Part shown: piece by piece, positions 46,459 to 55,824 of the stretch
Numbering within the stretch: the stretch's first letter is position 1
Layout: every line of letters begins with the position of its first letter
Source of the DNA: CAVVEQ01 sp963806635
GTDB taxonomy: Bacteria > Chloroflexota > Anaerolineae > Anaerolineales > Anaerolineaceae
Length of the DNA: 64,000 nt
Assembly (NCBI GenBank): GCA_963806635.1
Contig: CAWDZA010000015.1
Coordinates: 744,001-808,000 of the forward strand
Direction: 5' to 3'
Made by a program: the position numbers and the translations under genes
The notes under the pieces: model-generated
The model's database searches: none
What the model was told of the DNA's origin: nothing
What the model saw: only the letters and a program-made list of their open reading frames with translations

Positions 46459-47421
46459 TTATTTGAGAAGGTTCTTTGAACCGACAAGTGCGGTCAACAG
46501 ATCACGTCGTTTTAAAGCACGTTTTGTATCGATCTCCAGCATGCCAGCTTTTTCATCCGCCAATTTCTGAATCGCCTCGATCCAGGTTCCACTCTCCACT
46601 TCTTTATGGCGGAAACGCCAGCGTTCAACCCAGATGGGCAATTGATCGATATTTGATATCCGTTGATGTTTTATCTCTTTTGAAACACCATAGGCCACCG
46701 TGGAGATGGTGTATTCCTCTGTTTCTGATTTGACCGGGCATACCATCATACAGGCACCGCATTTGATACAGTAGTAATCCGCAAGGATTAACGCTCCAGA
46801 ATCGTCAATGCTCAATGCCCGCGTTGGGCAAATATCTGCGCATGCCAGGCACCCTTCAACGCATAATTCTCTTTTCAATCGCACGCTTCCCTGCCACGGC
46901 TGGGTGACTTTGAAAGCCCCGTTGCTGGCAATTTCGCACTGCCTGCAGCGAATACAATTCCCATCATCCACAACAAGGGTATCCTGGCTGAAATCGAAAT
47001 TGATCACATTCGTCGGGCAATTGGTGACCACAAAATCCTCGCGGCTCCAATCAAATGCCGTTTTATCAAAAAAGGTTGATTCGATCGGTACCGCAAATGC
47101 TTCCTTGCTGATCACCGGGTTCTCGTGTTTGCCATTGATCGTCATCTCAATCGCGTTTTTGGGGCACATGATCTCGCAGATGCCGCAGAAAACACAAGCA
47201 TCGGGATCGATGTCTACAGAAGGCTTTTGGATGATCCGGCCATTCTCCAGCACGGCTTCCACATGATGGATGGCGTCCTTCGGACAGCATAAAGGTCCGA
47301 TCTGGCAACCGATGCATTTATCCAGGTCCCATTCCATCTGGTAGTGGCGGGTGACCATTGGCCGCTCCAAAACTATGTGGTGCTCGTTGATGGTCTTTTG
47401 GGTCAGTCCTCGTTTGCTCAT
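46459..47421 (-). CDS. Polyferredoxin-like iron-sulfur protein at the end of the hydrogenase operon
   Basis: The start at 47421, behind GAGGA, gives 320 residues. Several 4Fe-4S sites are visible: CIGCQIGPLCCP (residues 36-47), CVFCGICEIMCP (76-87), a less canonical pair CPTNVINF and CIRCRQC (135-162), CVEGCLACADICP (187-199) and CIKCGACMMVCP (218-229). A helical, basic tail of about 80 residues follows. It is the last of eight genes in the MoaD-AOR-Hdr-hydrogenase operon and probably wires the hydrogenase to other electron carriers. Confidence 0.82.
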   Translation of the reverse strand: MSKRGLTQKTINEHHIVLERPMVTRHYQMEWDLDKCIGCQIGPLCCPKDAIHHVEAVLENGRIIQKPSVDIDPDACVFCGICEIMCPKNAIEMTINGKHENPVISKEAFAVPIESTFFDKTAFDWSREDFVVTNCPTNVINFDFSQDTLVVDDGNCIRCRQCEIASNGAFKVTQPWQGSVRLKRELCVEGCLACADICPTRALSIDDSGALILADYYCIKCGACMMVCPVKSETEEYTISTVAYGVSKEIKHQRISNIDQLPIWVERWRFRHKEVESGTWIEAIQKLADEKAGMLEIDTKRALKRRDLLTALVGSKNLLK

Positions 47422-47431
47422 CCGTTCCTCA

Positions 47432-48898
47432 TTAATCCCTTCGAAGTTCCTGGACCATCTGCCGGTCATGGTCGTAAATCCGGACGATCATAGGCGAATC
47501 CCCGGGAAGGGCATGTGTAGCGCAACCGAAACAGGGGTCATAGGCCCGGAATGCCATTTCGATTTTATTCATGATCTCATCGCTGACTGCCCTTCCCTTA
47601 TGGATCAATCCCTGGGCGGCCTTGTGGATGGACATATCAATGGCTGCATAATTATTTGTGGTTCCTACGATCAAATTCACCTTTTTAAGCAATCCCCGCT
47701 CATCGGTTTGGTAATGATGCGTCAGGGTTCCCCTTGGAGCTTCGATGATCGCAACTCCCTCAGAAGGAATCTCGGTAGGAATGGCATGCACGTTCGGGTC
47801 TAGAATTCTATCATCGGTGGTTAATTGGATGATCTGTTCCACAGCGAAAAGCAGCTCGATCAACCGTGCCCAGTGGGTAGCCAGGGTGGCGTGAACAGGT
47901 TTACCCCCCAGAGTTGCGTAGAATTTCTCGTATTCCGCCTGGGCAAGCGGGGTTGCCATTCCATCCGAAGCATTCAGGCGAGCTAAGGGTGATGCACGGT
48001 AGACCCCGCTTCCCTCTCCGTCAATGAACCCCTTCCAACCCACTTTTTTCAAATAAGGGAACTTCAGGTATGTCCATGGCTCGATATGCTCGGCGATATT
48101 ATCCAGATATTCTTCAGGTGAATACTTGACGAATTCTTTGCCCGATGGGGTTACGACCCGGACCTTGCCATCGTAGAAATTCACCTTATTGTTTTCATCC
48201 ACCAAACCCATGTAATAGGTCTGATGCGCATACATATCACTCAGGATGAGGTCAACATATTCCTTGTTCTTCAAGACCAGGGAATCGAAAAGTTCCAAAG
48301 TGAATTTGGCAGTTTCCAGGGAGCGTCTCGCCAGGTTCAGGATCTTTTGCTGATCCTCAACCGTCATTGGTTTGGTTACCCCCCCGACGATTGCTGCCAC
48401 CGGGTGGATAAATCGCCCTCCGATGATGGAGCAGATCTCGTGGTTATCCTGCAGGAGCTGGATCGCCCTGCCCCCCACCTCCCTGCCCACCTTTTGGACC
48501 ACTCCCAGCACATTGCGCTGTGCTTTCGGCGCTCCAGGTCCGACGATAAAATCAGGTCCGCCAAGCACAAAAAAGTGAGTTCCATGATCCCCTACAAAGA
48601 ATGCGTCATTCAACACTTCCCGGATCATTCGGCCGGCTAGCGGTACTTCCACCTTATAGACAGCATCACCAGCTTTCGCTGCAGCGATGTGGTGAGCCGT
48701 GGGGCAAACTCCGCAGATCCGTTGCGTTATCTGAGGCATTTCCTCCACCGGTCGACCCTCGCAGAATTTTTCAAATCCGCGCAGCTCGGGAATGATCATA
48801 TATGCGTTTTCGAGGCTTCCCTCTTCATTCAAAAAGAGGTCAATCCGGCCGTGTCCTTCCAGCCTGGTAATAGGGTCAATACTGATCTTTTGATTCAT
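47432..48898 (-). CDS. mvhA: NiFe hydrogenase large subunit (group 3, MvhA-like)
   Basis: The 488-residue protein has both Ni-binding pairs: RICGVCPTAHH near residue 60 and DPCFGCATH near the C-terminus. The remaining residues after that His (ALPGDSPMIV and on) are the tail removed by a maturation protease. The first Ni ligand is Cys here, not the selenocysteine of Vhu enzymes. With the small subunit and HdrA/MvhD proteins next to it, it resembles F420-non-reducing hydrogenase (Mvh). It should feed H2 electrons to, or take them from, the HdrA complex. Confidence 0.92.
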   Translation of the reverse strand: MNQKISIDPITRLEGHGRIDLFLNEEGSLENAYMIIPELRGFEKFCEGRPVEEMPQITQRICGVCPTAHHIAAAKAGDAVYKVEVPLAGRMIREVLNDAFFVGDHGTHFFVLGGPDFIVGPGAPKAQRNVLGVVQKVGREVGGRAIQLLQDNHEICSIIGGRFIHPVAAIVGGVTKPMTVEDQQKILNLARRSLETAKFTLELFDSLVLKNKEYVDLILSDMYAHQTYYMGLVDENNKVNFYDGKVRVVTPSGKEFVKYSPEEYLDNIAEHIEPWTYLKFPYLKKVGWKGFIDGEGSGVYRASPLARLNASDGMATPLAQAEYEKFYATLGGKPVHATLATHWARLIELLFAVEQIIQLTTDDRILDPNVHAIPTEIPSEGVAIIEAPRGTLTHHYQTDERGLLKKVNLIVGTTNNYAAIDMSIHKAAQGLIHKGRAVSDEIMNKIEMAFRAYDPCFGCATHALPGDSPMIVRIYDHDRQMVQELRRD

Positions 48899-48907
48899 CT
48901 GTTTACC

Positions 48908-49876
48908 CTATTTATATTTCAATTCATTGAGGATTGAATCTGCCAGGCCAAATCTGTAAGCAGTGCCCACCGGATCAACAAAGCCCTCCATAATCTTGTT
49001 GAGCTCCTCCGGTTTGCTGGTATCAATTAATGCACCGATCTCACTGATCAGCTTGGCTCCTTGATCAGTTACCCCATCAGGGGGACCATAACAGCCGCGG
49101 CAGGGGAAATTCGCCTTGACACACGGCAATCCGCAACCTGCCTGGGTTGCAGCGCCGTAGCAGACAACACCCTGGGTCAGAAAACAAGATTCCTGATCCA
49201 GTTGAACTTCATGTGGACGTTTGAATTCCGAGATGCGCTGGCTGCTTTTTCCCTTCTGCCGCGCGCAGGCATCGCAGTTGGATTTGGGATCAACACCGAT
49301 CTTCGATCCTTTTCCCGGGATATTGCCGGCAAGCAGGGCTTGAAACACGTTCCAGACCTGGTCGGCTACCGGCGGACAGCCTGGCATGGAATAATCCACT
49401 TCCACGGTTTGGGCAAGTGTTTTCACCCGATCATAAAGAATAGGAATTTCGATATCCCCTTCTTTCATATGGGTGGTCGGCTGTGGACGAGTTCCCCGGG
49501 AATCATCATTCGAAGGGATCTCGTCAAAGACCCGGTATAACATGCTTTCCTTGTCATACTGGTTGGCAAGCGAAGGAATGCCGCCCATGTGGGCGCAGGC
49601 TCCGAAGGCTACCAGGATCTTGGATTTTCTCCTCAGCAATGCGGCGATATGTTCATTTTCGTCGTTGCGAATTCCGCCGTTGAAAAAGCAGACGTCGATT
49701 TCTTTATCCTGCATGGCCCGGACATCGTCATATTTGAAGTCCATCGCGCATGGCCAGAAAACAATATCCACCTTTTCGCTGACTTCGACCAGGCGCATGC
49801 CCAATTCAACAATGGTAATTTCGCAGCCTCCGCAACTGGCTGCCCAATAGAAGGCGAGTTTTGGTCTTTGGCTCAT
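48908..49876 (-). CDS. mvhG: NiFe hydrogenase small subunit (MvhG-like)
   Basis: The 322-residue protein starts with the proximal-cluster motif YWAASCGGCEITIVELG. It also has FGACAHMGGIPSLAN and the paired Cys motifs SMPGCPPVADQVW and CLTQGV-type stretches leading to GCGLPCVKANFPCRGCYGPPDG. These ligate the chain of [4Fe-4S] clusters. No signal peptide is present, so the enzyme is cytoplasmic. It lies one base after the HdrC-MvhD fusion and before the large subunit. Confidence 0.9.
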   Translation of the reverse strand: MSQRPKLAFYWAASCGGCEITIVELGMRLVEVSEKVDIVFWPCAMDFKYDDVRAMQDKEIDVCFFNGGIRNDENEHIAALLRRKSKILVAFGACAHMGGIPSLANQYDKESMLYRVFDEIPSNDDSRGTRPQPTTHMKEGDIEIPILYDRVKTLAQTVEVDYSMPGCPPVADQVWNVFQALLAGNIPGKGSKIGVDPKSNCDACARQKGKSSQRISEFKRPHEVQLDQESCFLTQGVVCYGAATQAGCGLPCVKANFPCRGCYGPPDGVTDQGAKLISEIGALIDTSKPEELNKIMEGFVDPVGTAYRFGLADSILNELKYK

Positions 49877-49877
49877 G

Positions 49878-50834
49878 TTATCTCGCTTTCATCAATTCAA
49901 GAGATTCCAGCATGCCATCGATCTCATTTCTGATCCGCCCGCGATCCTGGGTGCCAATTTGAATAAAACGGACCCTCCCTCCCCTTTCGGGATCCATCTG
50001 GTCAAACATCTGCCCCAGCAATGAGATTTTGCATGATCCAACATACGTTCCACGCTTGAAGTGGCATTCCCCCGGTGCGCACCCGCACACCAATACTCCA
50101 TCAATACCAGAGCGCAATGCCAGCATTGCCATCTGCGGATCGATCCGCCCGGAGCAGGGAATGTGAATCACTCGAACATTCGATGGATAGGATTCCAGGA
50201 TACGCAGGTCATCATCCACCCTCAGGGACCAATCACAAATGAAAATTAGCAGCTTCGGGGATGTTGTCCTATCAGTTTTGATCTTTATCTGTTTAACGAT
50301 ATCCGGATTTGCCACACCTTTCCGCGAGATCGCTCCCAGCGGACAGGCCGCCACGCAGGTTCCGCAGCGCATGCAGCGATTCTTATCCACAAGGGAAACC
50401 CGGTCCATTTGGCCATTGACCTTTTTCTCGACCAAATGAGGAGCTTCGTAAGGGCAGACCATGACGCAAACTCCGCATCCTGAACAGAGCTTATCGTCAA
50501 CTTTGACCGTTACAAGCGGGGATTTATATCCTTCCGCTACCGCAAGCTGCTTGACAGCTCCGATCACTCCGGAAATATGTATTTTCTGTGGGCAGGCCGG
50601 GAAGCAAAGATCACATGCAGAGCACATCCAGGTTGTAGGATCCGTAAACGCATCTTCAACCTGGTCCAGGAGCACCCGCCGGATCAATCTCCTGGGATTG
50701 TAATCGGGCTCCACTTTCTGCTGGATCATACACTTGGAAACACATGTACCGCAGGAATAGCACATTTCCAGGTGTTCACCGCCTGGAATAGCGCGAACCT
50801 TATCTGCAAATGTTACCGTCGTTGAATGGCTCAA
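49878..50834 (-). CDS. HdrC-ferredoxin-MvhD fusion iron-sulfur protein
   Basis: The 318-residue protein has three parts. An HdrC-like pair of clusters is at residues 25-35 (CYSCGTCVSKC) and 71-81 (CSACDLCFPAC). Two ferredoxin clusters are at 117-127 (CSGCGVCVMVC) and 154-164 (CMRCGTCVAAC). An MvhD-like domain fills about 193-305 (IHIPCSGRIDPQMAMLALR, GVLVCGCAPGECHFKRG). The MvhD entry motif is degenerate (FICDWSLRVDD, one Cys). Overlap with the HdrA stop (ATGA) implies a fixed stoichiometry with HdrA. It likely shuttles electrons between hydrogenase and HdrA. Confidence 0.85.
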   Translation of the reverse strand: MSHSTTVTFADKVRAIPGGEHLEMCYSCGTCVSKCMIQQKVEPDYNPRRLIRRVLLDQVEDAFTDPTTWMCSACDLCFPACPQKIHISGVIGAVKQLAVAEGYKSPLVTVKVDDKLCSGCGVCVMVCPYEAPHLVEKKVNGQMDRVSLVDKNRCMRCGTCVAACPLGAISRKGVANPDIVKQIKIKTDRTTSPKLLIFICDWSLRVDDDLRILESYPSNVRVIHIPCSGRIDPQMAMLALRSGIDGVLVCGCAPGECHFKRGTYVGSCKISLLGQMFDQMDPERGGRVRFIQIGTQDRGRIRNEIDGMLESLELMKAR

Positions 50835-53341
50835 TTTGCCACCTCCTCCCCGTGCATGGAGGCAACCATTTTTTTGGAAAACTCGATGGCTTCTTCAACC
50901 CGGGGAGCTTCCTTCATCCTGCGGGCACGCTGCTCCATCTGCGGTCGCAAGGTTTCGATCTCCTCTTTCAATTTTTCAGGTGGTATCCCATCGATCACCT
51001 TCTGTAATTCGTTGATCACCCGGGCATATTTATCACCTTCGGCTGCAGAGATCCACTCCACGCGGAAGCGTCCAGGAGTCATGCCCATCTTATCGAAAGT
51101 TTTAGTCAGTCGCTCCGCCCTGGTGGCACCGACGATCTGACCGGTGATATAGTGGCAATCCTGGCGGTGGCAGCCGGAATAAAGGACCGCGCCTGCCCCA
51201 AGACGAAAGGCTTCATACACAAAATCGGAGTCCATACGTGCCGAGCACATCACCCGAAGGCCGCGCTCCTTGGCAGAGTACTCGAAATGGCTTGTGCCGG
51301 CCAGATCCGCACCGCCATAGGAGCACCAATGGCACCGAAATGCCAGAATTTTCTTCTCAGGTTCGTTTGCCAGCACTGCCTGAAGTTGGGCCAGAAGCTG
51401 TGCGTCGGTATAGTGCAGCTGAGTGATGGCATTGTGCGGGCATTCTGCAACGCAGCCCCCGCAGCCGTGGCATTTGGCGGTTACCACTTCGGCTGCCTTC
51501 CCTACCTCGTAATTTATCGATCCATAGGGGCATGCCTTGGCGCAAAGACCGCATTGTTTTCCTTGCGCGCTGATGCAGCGGTCCTCCCAAACAGATGCGA
51601 CAGTAGGCTCGATCTCCCACTTATCCGAGTGCAGGATCCGACCCGCCCGGGATGCCGCCGCTATCCCCTGCGCCACACTGGAAGGAATATCTTTCAACCC
51701 CTGGCAAGCACCCGCGAGGAAAACGCCATCTGTGGGTGTATCCATCGGCCGCAATTTGGGGTGATATTCCATGAAGAATCCGCCCGGGCTCTGAACAATA
51801 TTCAGCACTGAGCTCATGGTTGCCTGGTCGGGCTGGGGAATGCCAGCCTGGTTGAGCATGACCATGTCATACTCTCGCTCGATGACCTTTCCCAGCGAAA
51901 CATCTTCTGAATGGACGAACAGATTCTTCGAACCTGGATCCTCGGTTATCAGGCTGGGTCTTCCCTGGATAAAATGAATACCCAGTTCCCTCGCCCGGTC
52001 ATAGAACTCCTCGTATCCTTTGGAAGGCGTTCGAATATCCATGTAATAAATAGAAATATCCAAATCCGGGTCCATCTGCTTAAGCAATACTGCGTTCTTT
52101 ATCGAGTACATGCAGCAGAAATTTGAGCAATAAGGGTTGTAGCGTTTATCCCTGGAGCCAACGCAGTTAATAAACGCAAGGCGCTTCGGATTCTTCAAGT
52201 CACTTGGCCGGATCAGGTCGCCTGCGGTGGGGCCGGCTGAATTATTCAAACGCTCCATCTCCATGGAGGTGATCACATTCGGAAACCGCCCATACCCATA
52301 TTCGCTCATCACACTGGGATCAAAATGATCATATCCGGTCGCCACAACAATCGCGCCGGCATCCTCCCAGGTGACTTTATCCTCCATACTGAAATCAATG
52401 GCATTCAATTTCCCGCAGGCTTCCACGCATTTGTAGCAATGGATGCAGGCATCCATATCCACTGTGTATTTGAGTGGTACGGATTGACTCATGGGAACAT
52501 AAATCGCCTTGCGGGGGGCAAGGTTCATTTCAAAAGAATTCGGAACTTCGATGGGGCAGACCTTGGAGCAATCCCCGCAGCCGTTGCAGCGGGAAGAAAT
52601 GACCCGTTTGGACTTTTCCCGTAATTGGACTTTAAAATTTCCTACAAATCCTTCGACCCGTTCAACTTCCGTATAAGCTTTGACCGTTATGTTGGGTTGG
52701 CGCGCCGCGTCAACCATCTTGGGTGCAAGAATTCATATACTACAGTCCATGGTTGGAAAGGTCTTGTTCAGTTGTGCCATGACCCCTCCAATCGTTTCCT
52801 GCTTTTCCACAAGTATCGTTTTGATCCCCTGTTCAGCCAGGTCAAGCGCGCAGCTGATGCCAGCTACCCCCGCGCCGATCACAACGGCTTTCTTGGTAAC
52901 CGGAACGGAGATCATATCCAGCGGCGTCAGGAAACTGGCTTTGGCGATCGCCGCAGCCGTTAGATCTTTCGCCTTTTCCAACGCTCCAGCTTTATCATGC
53001 CCATGCGCCCAGGTACATTGCTCGCGGATATTGGCCATCTCCATCAGGAATGGATTCAACCCGGCTTCCTGAACCGCAGCCCGAAAGGTGGGTTCATGCA
53101 TCCTCACAGAACAGGCAGAAACAACCACCCGGTTCAGGTTGTATTTCTTGATATCGTCTTTTATCAAGGATTGACCCGAATCTGCGCAGGCATAATGGGT
53201 ATCGGTGGCTCTGACCACTCCTGGCAGTCCGGCCGCATACGCTGCAACATCCGCCGGAGGAATGACCCCTGCAATGTTTGATCCGCAATGACATATATAA
53301 ACGCCAATGCGGAGATCTTCCTTTCCGTCTGTGTTCGTCAT
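50831..53341 (-). CDS. hdrA: HdrA-like electron-bifurcating flavoprotein fused to MvhD domain, predicted selenoprotein
   Basis: Read through an in-frame TGA at 52735-52733, the gene encodes 836 residues. The start at 53341 follows AGGAG. Domain order: N-terminal CHCG region (17-20); FAD Rossmann motif IGAGVAGISCALDLAEQG (155-172); DCSI-Sec-ILAPKM with Sec203; two [4Fe-4S] sites (C252-C262, C299-C309); flavin C-terminal half; two more clusters (C597/C600/C604, C624-C634); and an MvhD-like domain (about 664-784, CHWCSYGGADLAG). HdrA uses FAD to split electron pairs between a low- and a high-potential acceptor. In relatives the position of residue 203 is Cys. No HdrB is nearby. Confidence 0.87.
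52695..52735 (-). promoter_or_regulatory. UGA selenocysteine codon with candidate bacterial SECIS hairpin
   Basis: The UGA (52735-52733) is followed by a hairpin at 52715-52695. A five-pair stem GGUUG/CAACC, an A-C mismatch and three CGC/GCG pairs enclose loop GGC. The loop starts 27 nt after UGA and begins with G, matching known spacing and loop rules for bacterial SECIS elements. Confidence 0.72.
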
Positions 53342-53381
53342 GGAGCTCCTGGACAATGTAATAATAATTTGAGAAATGTAA

Positions 53382-53879
53382 TTATGAACGTGGACCGATC
53401 GCGGCTTCGGTTGCCAGGCGTTTTCGTGCTTTCTGTGCACGCTGATCAGGATTGACAAGTTCCAACGCATCCTTCGGACACCAGAGCACGCATTGGGGTC
53501 CACCATCCACATCCTCGCATTGGTCGCATATCTCAGCCAGCTTGGTTTCCGGGTTGATGGAGATGGCGCCAAAATCACAGGCTTCGATGCACCAGGCGCA
53601 GGCATCGCAATTGTTCACATCCACCTGGATGATCCCTGTCGCTGGATCCTGGATCAAGGCATCCCTCGTACAAGCCACCACACAGGGGGCATCCTCACAG
53701 GTGCGGCATGCTACAGCGGTTATTAGTATTTCCTCTGCCCGTACTACGCGGATACGGCTTCGGTATGTGTTGAATTCGCCTGTTTTGGTATATGAGCAAA
53801 TATACTCACAAAGCTGACAGCCAATACATTTTTCATAATCACAGGCAATATATTTGAACCTTGAAGCAGTTGTGGTCAT
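53382..53879 (-). CDS. Four-cluster ferredoxin partner of AOR (AorA/BamC-like)
   Basis: The start at 53879, behind GGAG and 25 bases after the AOR stop, gives 165 residues. Four [4Fe-4S] sites are visible: C18-C28 (CIGCQLCEYIC), C58-C70 (CRTCEDAPCVVAC), C91-C101 (CDACAWCIEAC) and C118-C134 (CDQCEDVDGGPQC then VLWC). The pattern is that of the dicluster subunits that link tungsten AOR-type enzymes to other electron carriers. It lies between AOR and HdrA and probably connects them. Confidence 0.85.
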   Translation of the reverse strand: MTTTASRFKYIACDYEKCIGCQLCEYICSYTKTGEFNTYRSRIRVVRAEEILITAVACRTCEDAPCVVACTRDALIQDPATGIIQVDVNNCDACAWCIEACDFGAISINPETKLAEICDQCEDVDGGPQCVLWCPKDALELVNPDQRAQKARKRLATEAAIGPRS

Positions 53880-53904
53880 GTCTAATTCTCCTTTTACCTG
53901 TAAT

Positions 53905-55791
53905 TTAAACCCCGATTTGTTCCGCGACGTCCAGCATGCCCAGATCAACCAGTTTCGTTTTGGGGATCATTCCGTCGTTATTCCAACCTTTGGCTTTGTA
54001 ATATTGATCCTTCATGGTTTCAAGTTCTTCCATCGAAACTACATGTCCTGCGGAAGCACCCTTGGTCATGGGATCATGATGCCAACGGTAAGGCAGGGTG
54101 TCGTCTTTTCGCGACCAGCCCTCCCGGATATTGAACGCCTTTTTTATTGTGTGAGCGCGTTCACCGATAAGGTCGATGTCTTCATATTTAAAATCCCACC
54201 CGGTGGTGGCGTTGATCAATGCGGCGATGGAAGGCCATGCTCCAGATCGGTCCGCTTTCCCGGTGAAACAGCGGCGGATGAATTTGCACATCGGCAGCGT
54301 ATCATAGACCGCTGCGTACTCTTCGGCTTCGCGGGCGTATTCCCCATGCTTATCATCGATATTGAAGCGATCTGTCACCCCGGTGATGTCCACATCATAG
54401 GCAGCCGAGCGGTTGTGACAGCCACCCCGGGTCCCCACTGCGGCGCCAACCGCGAAAGTCTTCAGACCACGAGCATCATACCCCGGGCATTCCAATCCCT
54501 TGGCATTCATCGCCCATTTGTAAGTTTCTGTTTTCCGCTCTTTATCAATGGTTGCGGCGGCGATCCTGGTCCCTTCGGCAAGAAGGTTTCCTATCCCTTC
54601 CCGGTCGCGGATCATCTCCAGCAAGGTAACTCCGGCTTCGCCATTCCCAAAGATGGGCTCAAATCCTTCCGGGTACTTTTTACACTTGAAGTCTTCCTTT
54701 TTGAAGATCCCTTTTTCAAAGGTCTCCATAACCCAGGAAACCGTCACCCCCCCACTCATCGAGTCCATGCCAGATTCATCACATACATCCACCATTTTGA
54801 TGATCGCCTTCATATCGCTGATTCCGCAGTTCGAACCAGTGGCATAAAGAGATTCATATTCAATGCCGGTTATCGCGCCGGCATATGGTCCTTCCCTAAC
54901 CAGGGACATTTGCTCGCATGCGATGGGACATTGCGCGCATGCGACGGTCTTTACTTTGTAGTGCTCAGAAAGTTCCTCACCGGAGATCTGTTCGGCATAC
55001 TCGAACGTGCCTTCCTGGTAATTGCGGGTTGGAAGCAATCCCAATTTATTCATATTGAGGACATTCGTTACAGTTCCCAACACGCGATATTTCACCGTAT
55101 GAGGTCCCTGTGCCTGGTCGCTGATATCAAAGGACATCTTCATCAGGGTAGCCGGATCAGCAACTTTTATTCCTTTGGTTCCCCGTACGGAAAGAGCCTT
55201 TAATTTCTTCGAACCCCAAACCATACCGTGACCGGTTCGGCCAGCCTGCCTGCCATCATTGGTCACATTGGCAAAGCGAACCAGGTTTTCTCCAGAAGGG
55301 CCGATGGTGCAGGACCGCACCTGATCATCCGCAAGAGCTTCCCGAATCGCTTCCTCTGTTTCGAAAGTATTCTTGCCAAGCAGTTTGGCCGCATCTCGGA
55401 ATTCGACCCGATCGTCATCAATAAAAAGATTCACCCACTGTTCGCTTGCTCCATGAACTACCAGTCCATCCCACTGGGCTCGTTTAAGCGCGATGGCAAA
55501 CCAGCTGCCAGAAAGGCTGTCTCCAATAAATCCAGTCAATGGTGATTTGGAAGCCATTCCGAACTTACCACCCACAGGAACTGGCGTGCCAGTGAAAATC
55601 CCATTGGCAATGCAAATGGGATTATCGGGAGATAGCGGATCACAACCAGGTTTGATATTCTCCCAGCATAATCGGGTGGCCATGGAAACACCACCGATAT
55701 AGGTTTTATACCAATCTTCCGCTTTTTCCTCCACCCAATGTTTTCGGCTGCTGAGGTCGATGTGTAAGATTCTGCCGCTGTAACCAAACAT
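53905..55791 (-). CDS. Aldehyde:ferredoxin oxidoreductase, tungsten-type (AOR copy 1)
   Basis: The 628-residue protein begins MFGYSGRILHIDLSS and keeps the cofactor-binding motifs KSPLTGFIGDSLSGSW, TIGPSGENL and GRTGHGMVWGSKKLKAL. Cluster ligands are C285, C288 and C292 (CAQCPIAC) plus C502 (LPMCKF). AOR-family enzymes use tungsten bis-pyranopterin and either oxidise aldehydes to acids or, in the BamB branch, reduce aromatic CoA esters. The neighbours (MoaD-like protein, ferredoxin, HdrA, MvhD fusion and hydrogenase) point to an Hdr-linked complex. Substrate not determined. Confidence 0.92.
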   Translation of the reverse strand: MFGYSGRILHIDLSSRKHWVEEKAEDWYKTYIGGVSMATRLCWENIKPGCDPLSPDNPICIANGIFTGTPVPVGGKFGMASKSPLTGFIGDSLSGSWFAIALKRAQWDGLVVHGASEQWVNLFIDDDRVEFRDAAKLLGKNTFETEEAIREALADDQVRSCTIGPSGENLVRFANVTNDGRQAGRTGHGMVWGSKKLKALSVRGTKGIKVADPATLMKMSFDISDQAQGPHTVKYRVLGTVTNVLNMNKLGLLPTRNYQEGTFEYAEQISGEELSEHYKVKTVACAQCPIACEQMSLVREGPYAGAITGIEYESLYATGSNCGISDMKAIIKMVDVCDESGMDSMSGGVTVSWVMETFEKGIFKKEDFKCKKYPEGFEPIFGNGEAGVTLLEMIRDREGIGNLLAEGTRIAAATIDKERKTETYKWAMNAKGLECPGYDARGLKTFAVGAAVGTRGGCHNRSAAYDVDITGVTDRFNIDDKHGEYAREAEEYAAVYDTLPMCKFIRRCFTGKADRSGAWPSIAALINATTGWDFKYEDIDLIGERAHTIKKAFNIREGWSRKDDTLPYRWHHDPMTKGASAGHVVSMEELETMKDQYYKAKGWNNDGMIPKTKLVDLGMLDVAEQIGV

Positions 55792-55824
55792 GTGGTTCTG
55801 CCTCCTGTAACTTGTAATAATTCT

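Noticed and set aside
47432..48898. Selenocysteine in the hydrogenase large subunit as in Vhu enzymes
   Set aside because: The Ni-binding motif reads DPCFGC with an ordinary Cys codon and no in-frame TGA.
53854..55203. A 449-residue open frame on the plus strand
   Set aside because: It is antisense to the well-conserved AOR copy 1 and has no ribosome site or recognisable domain; a shadow of the AOR codon pattern.
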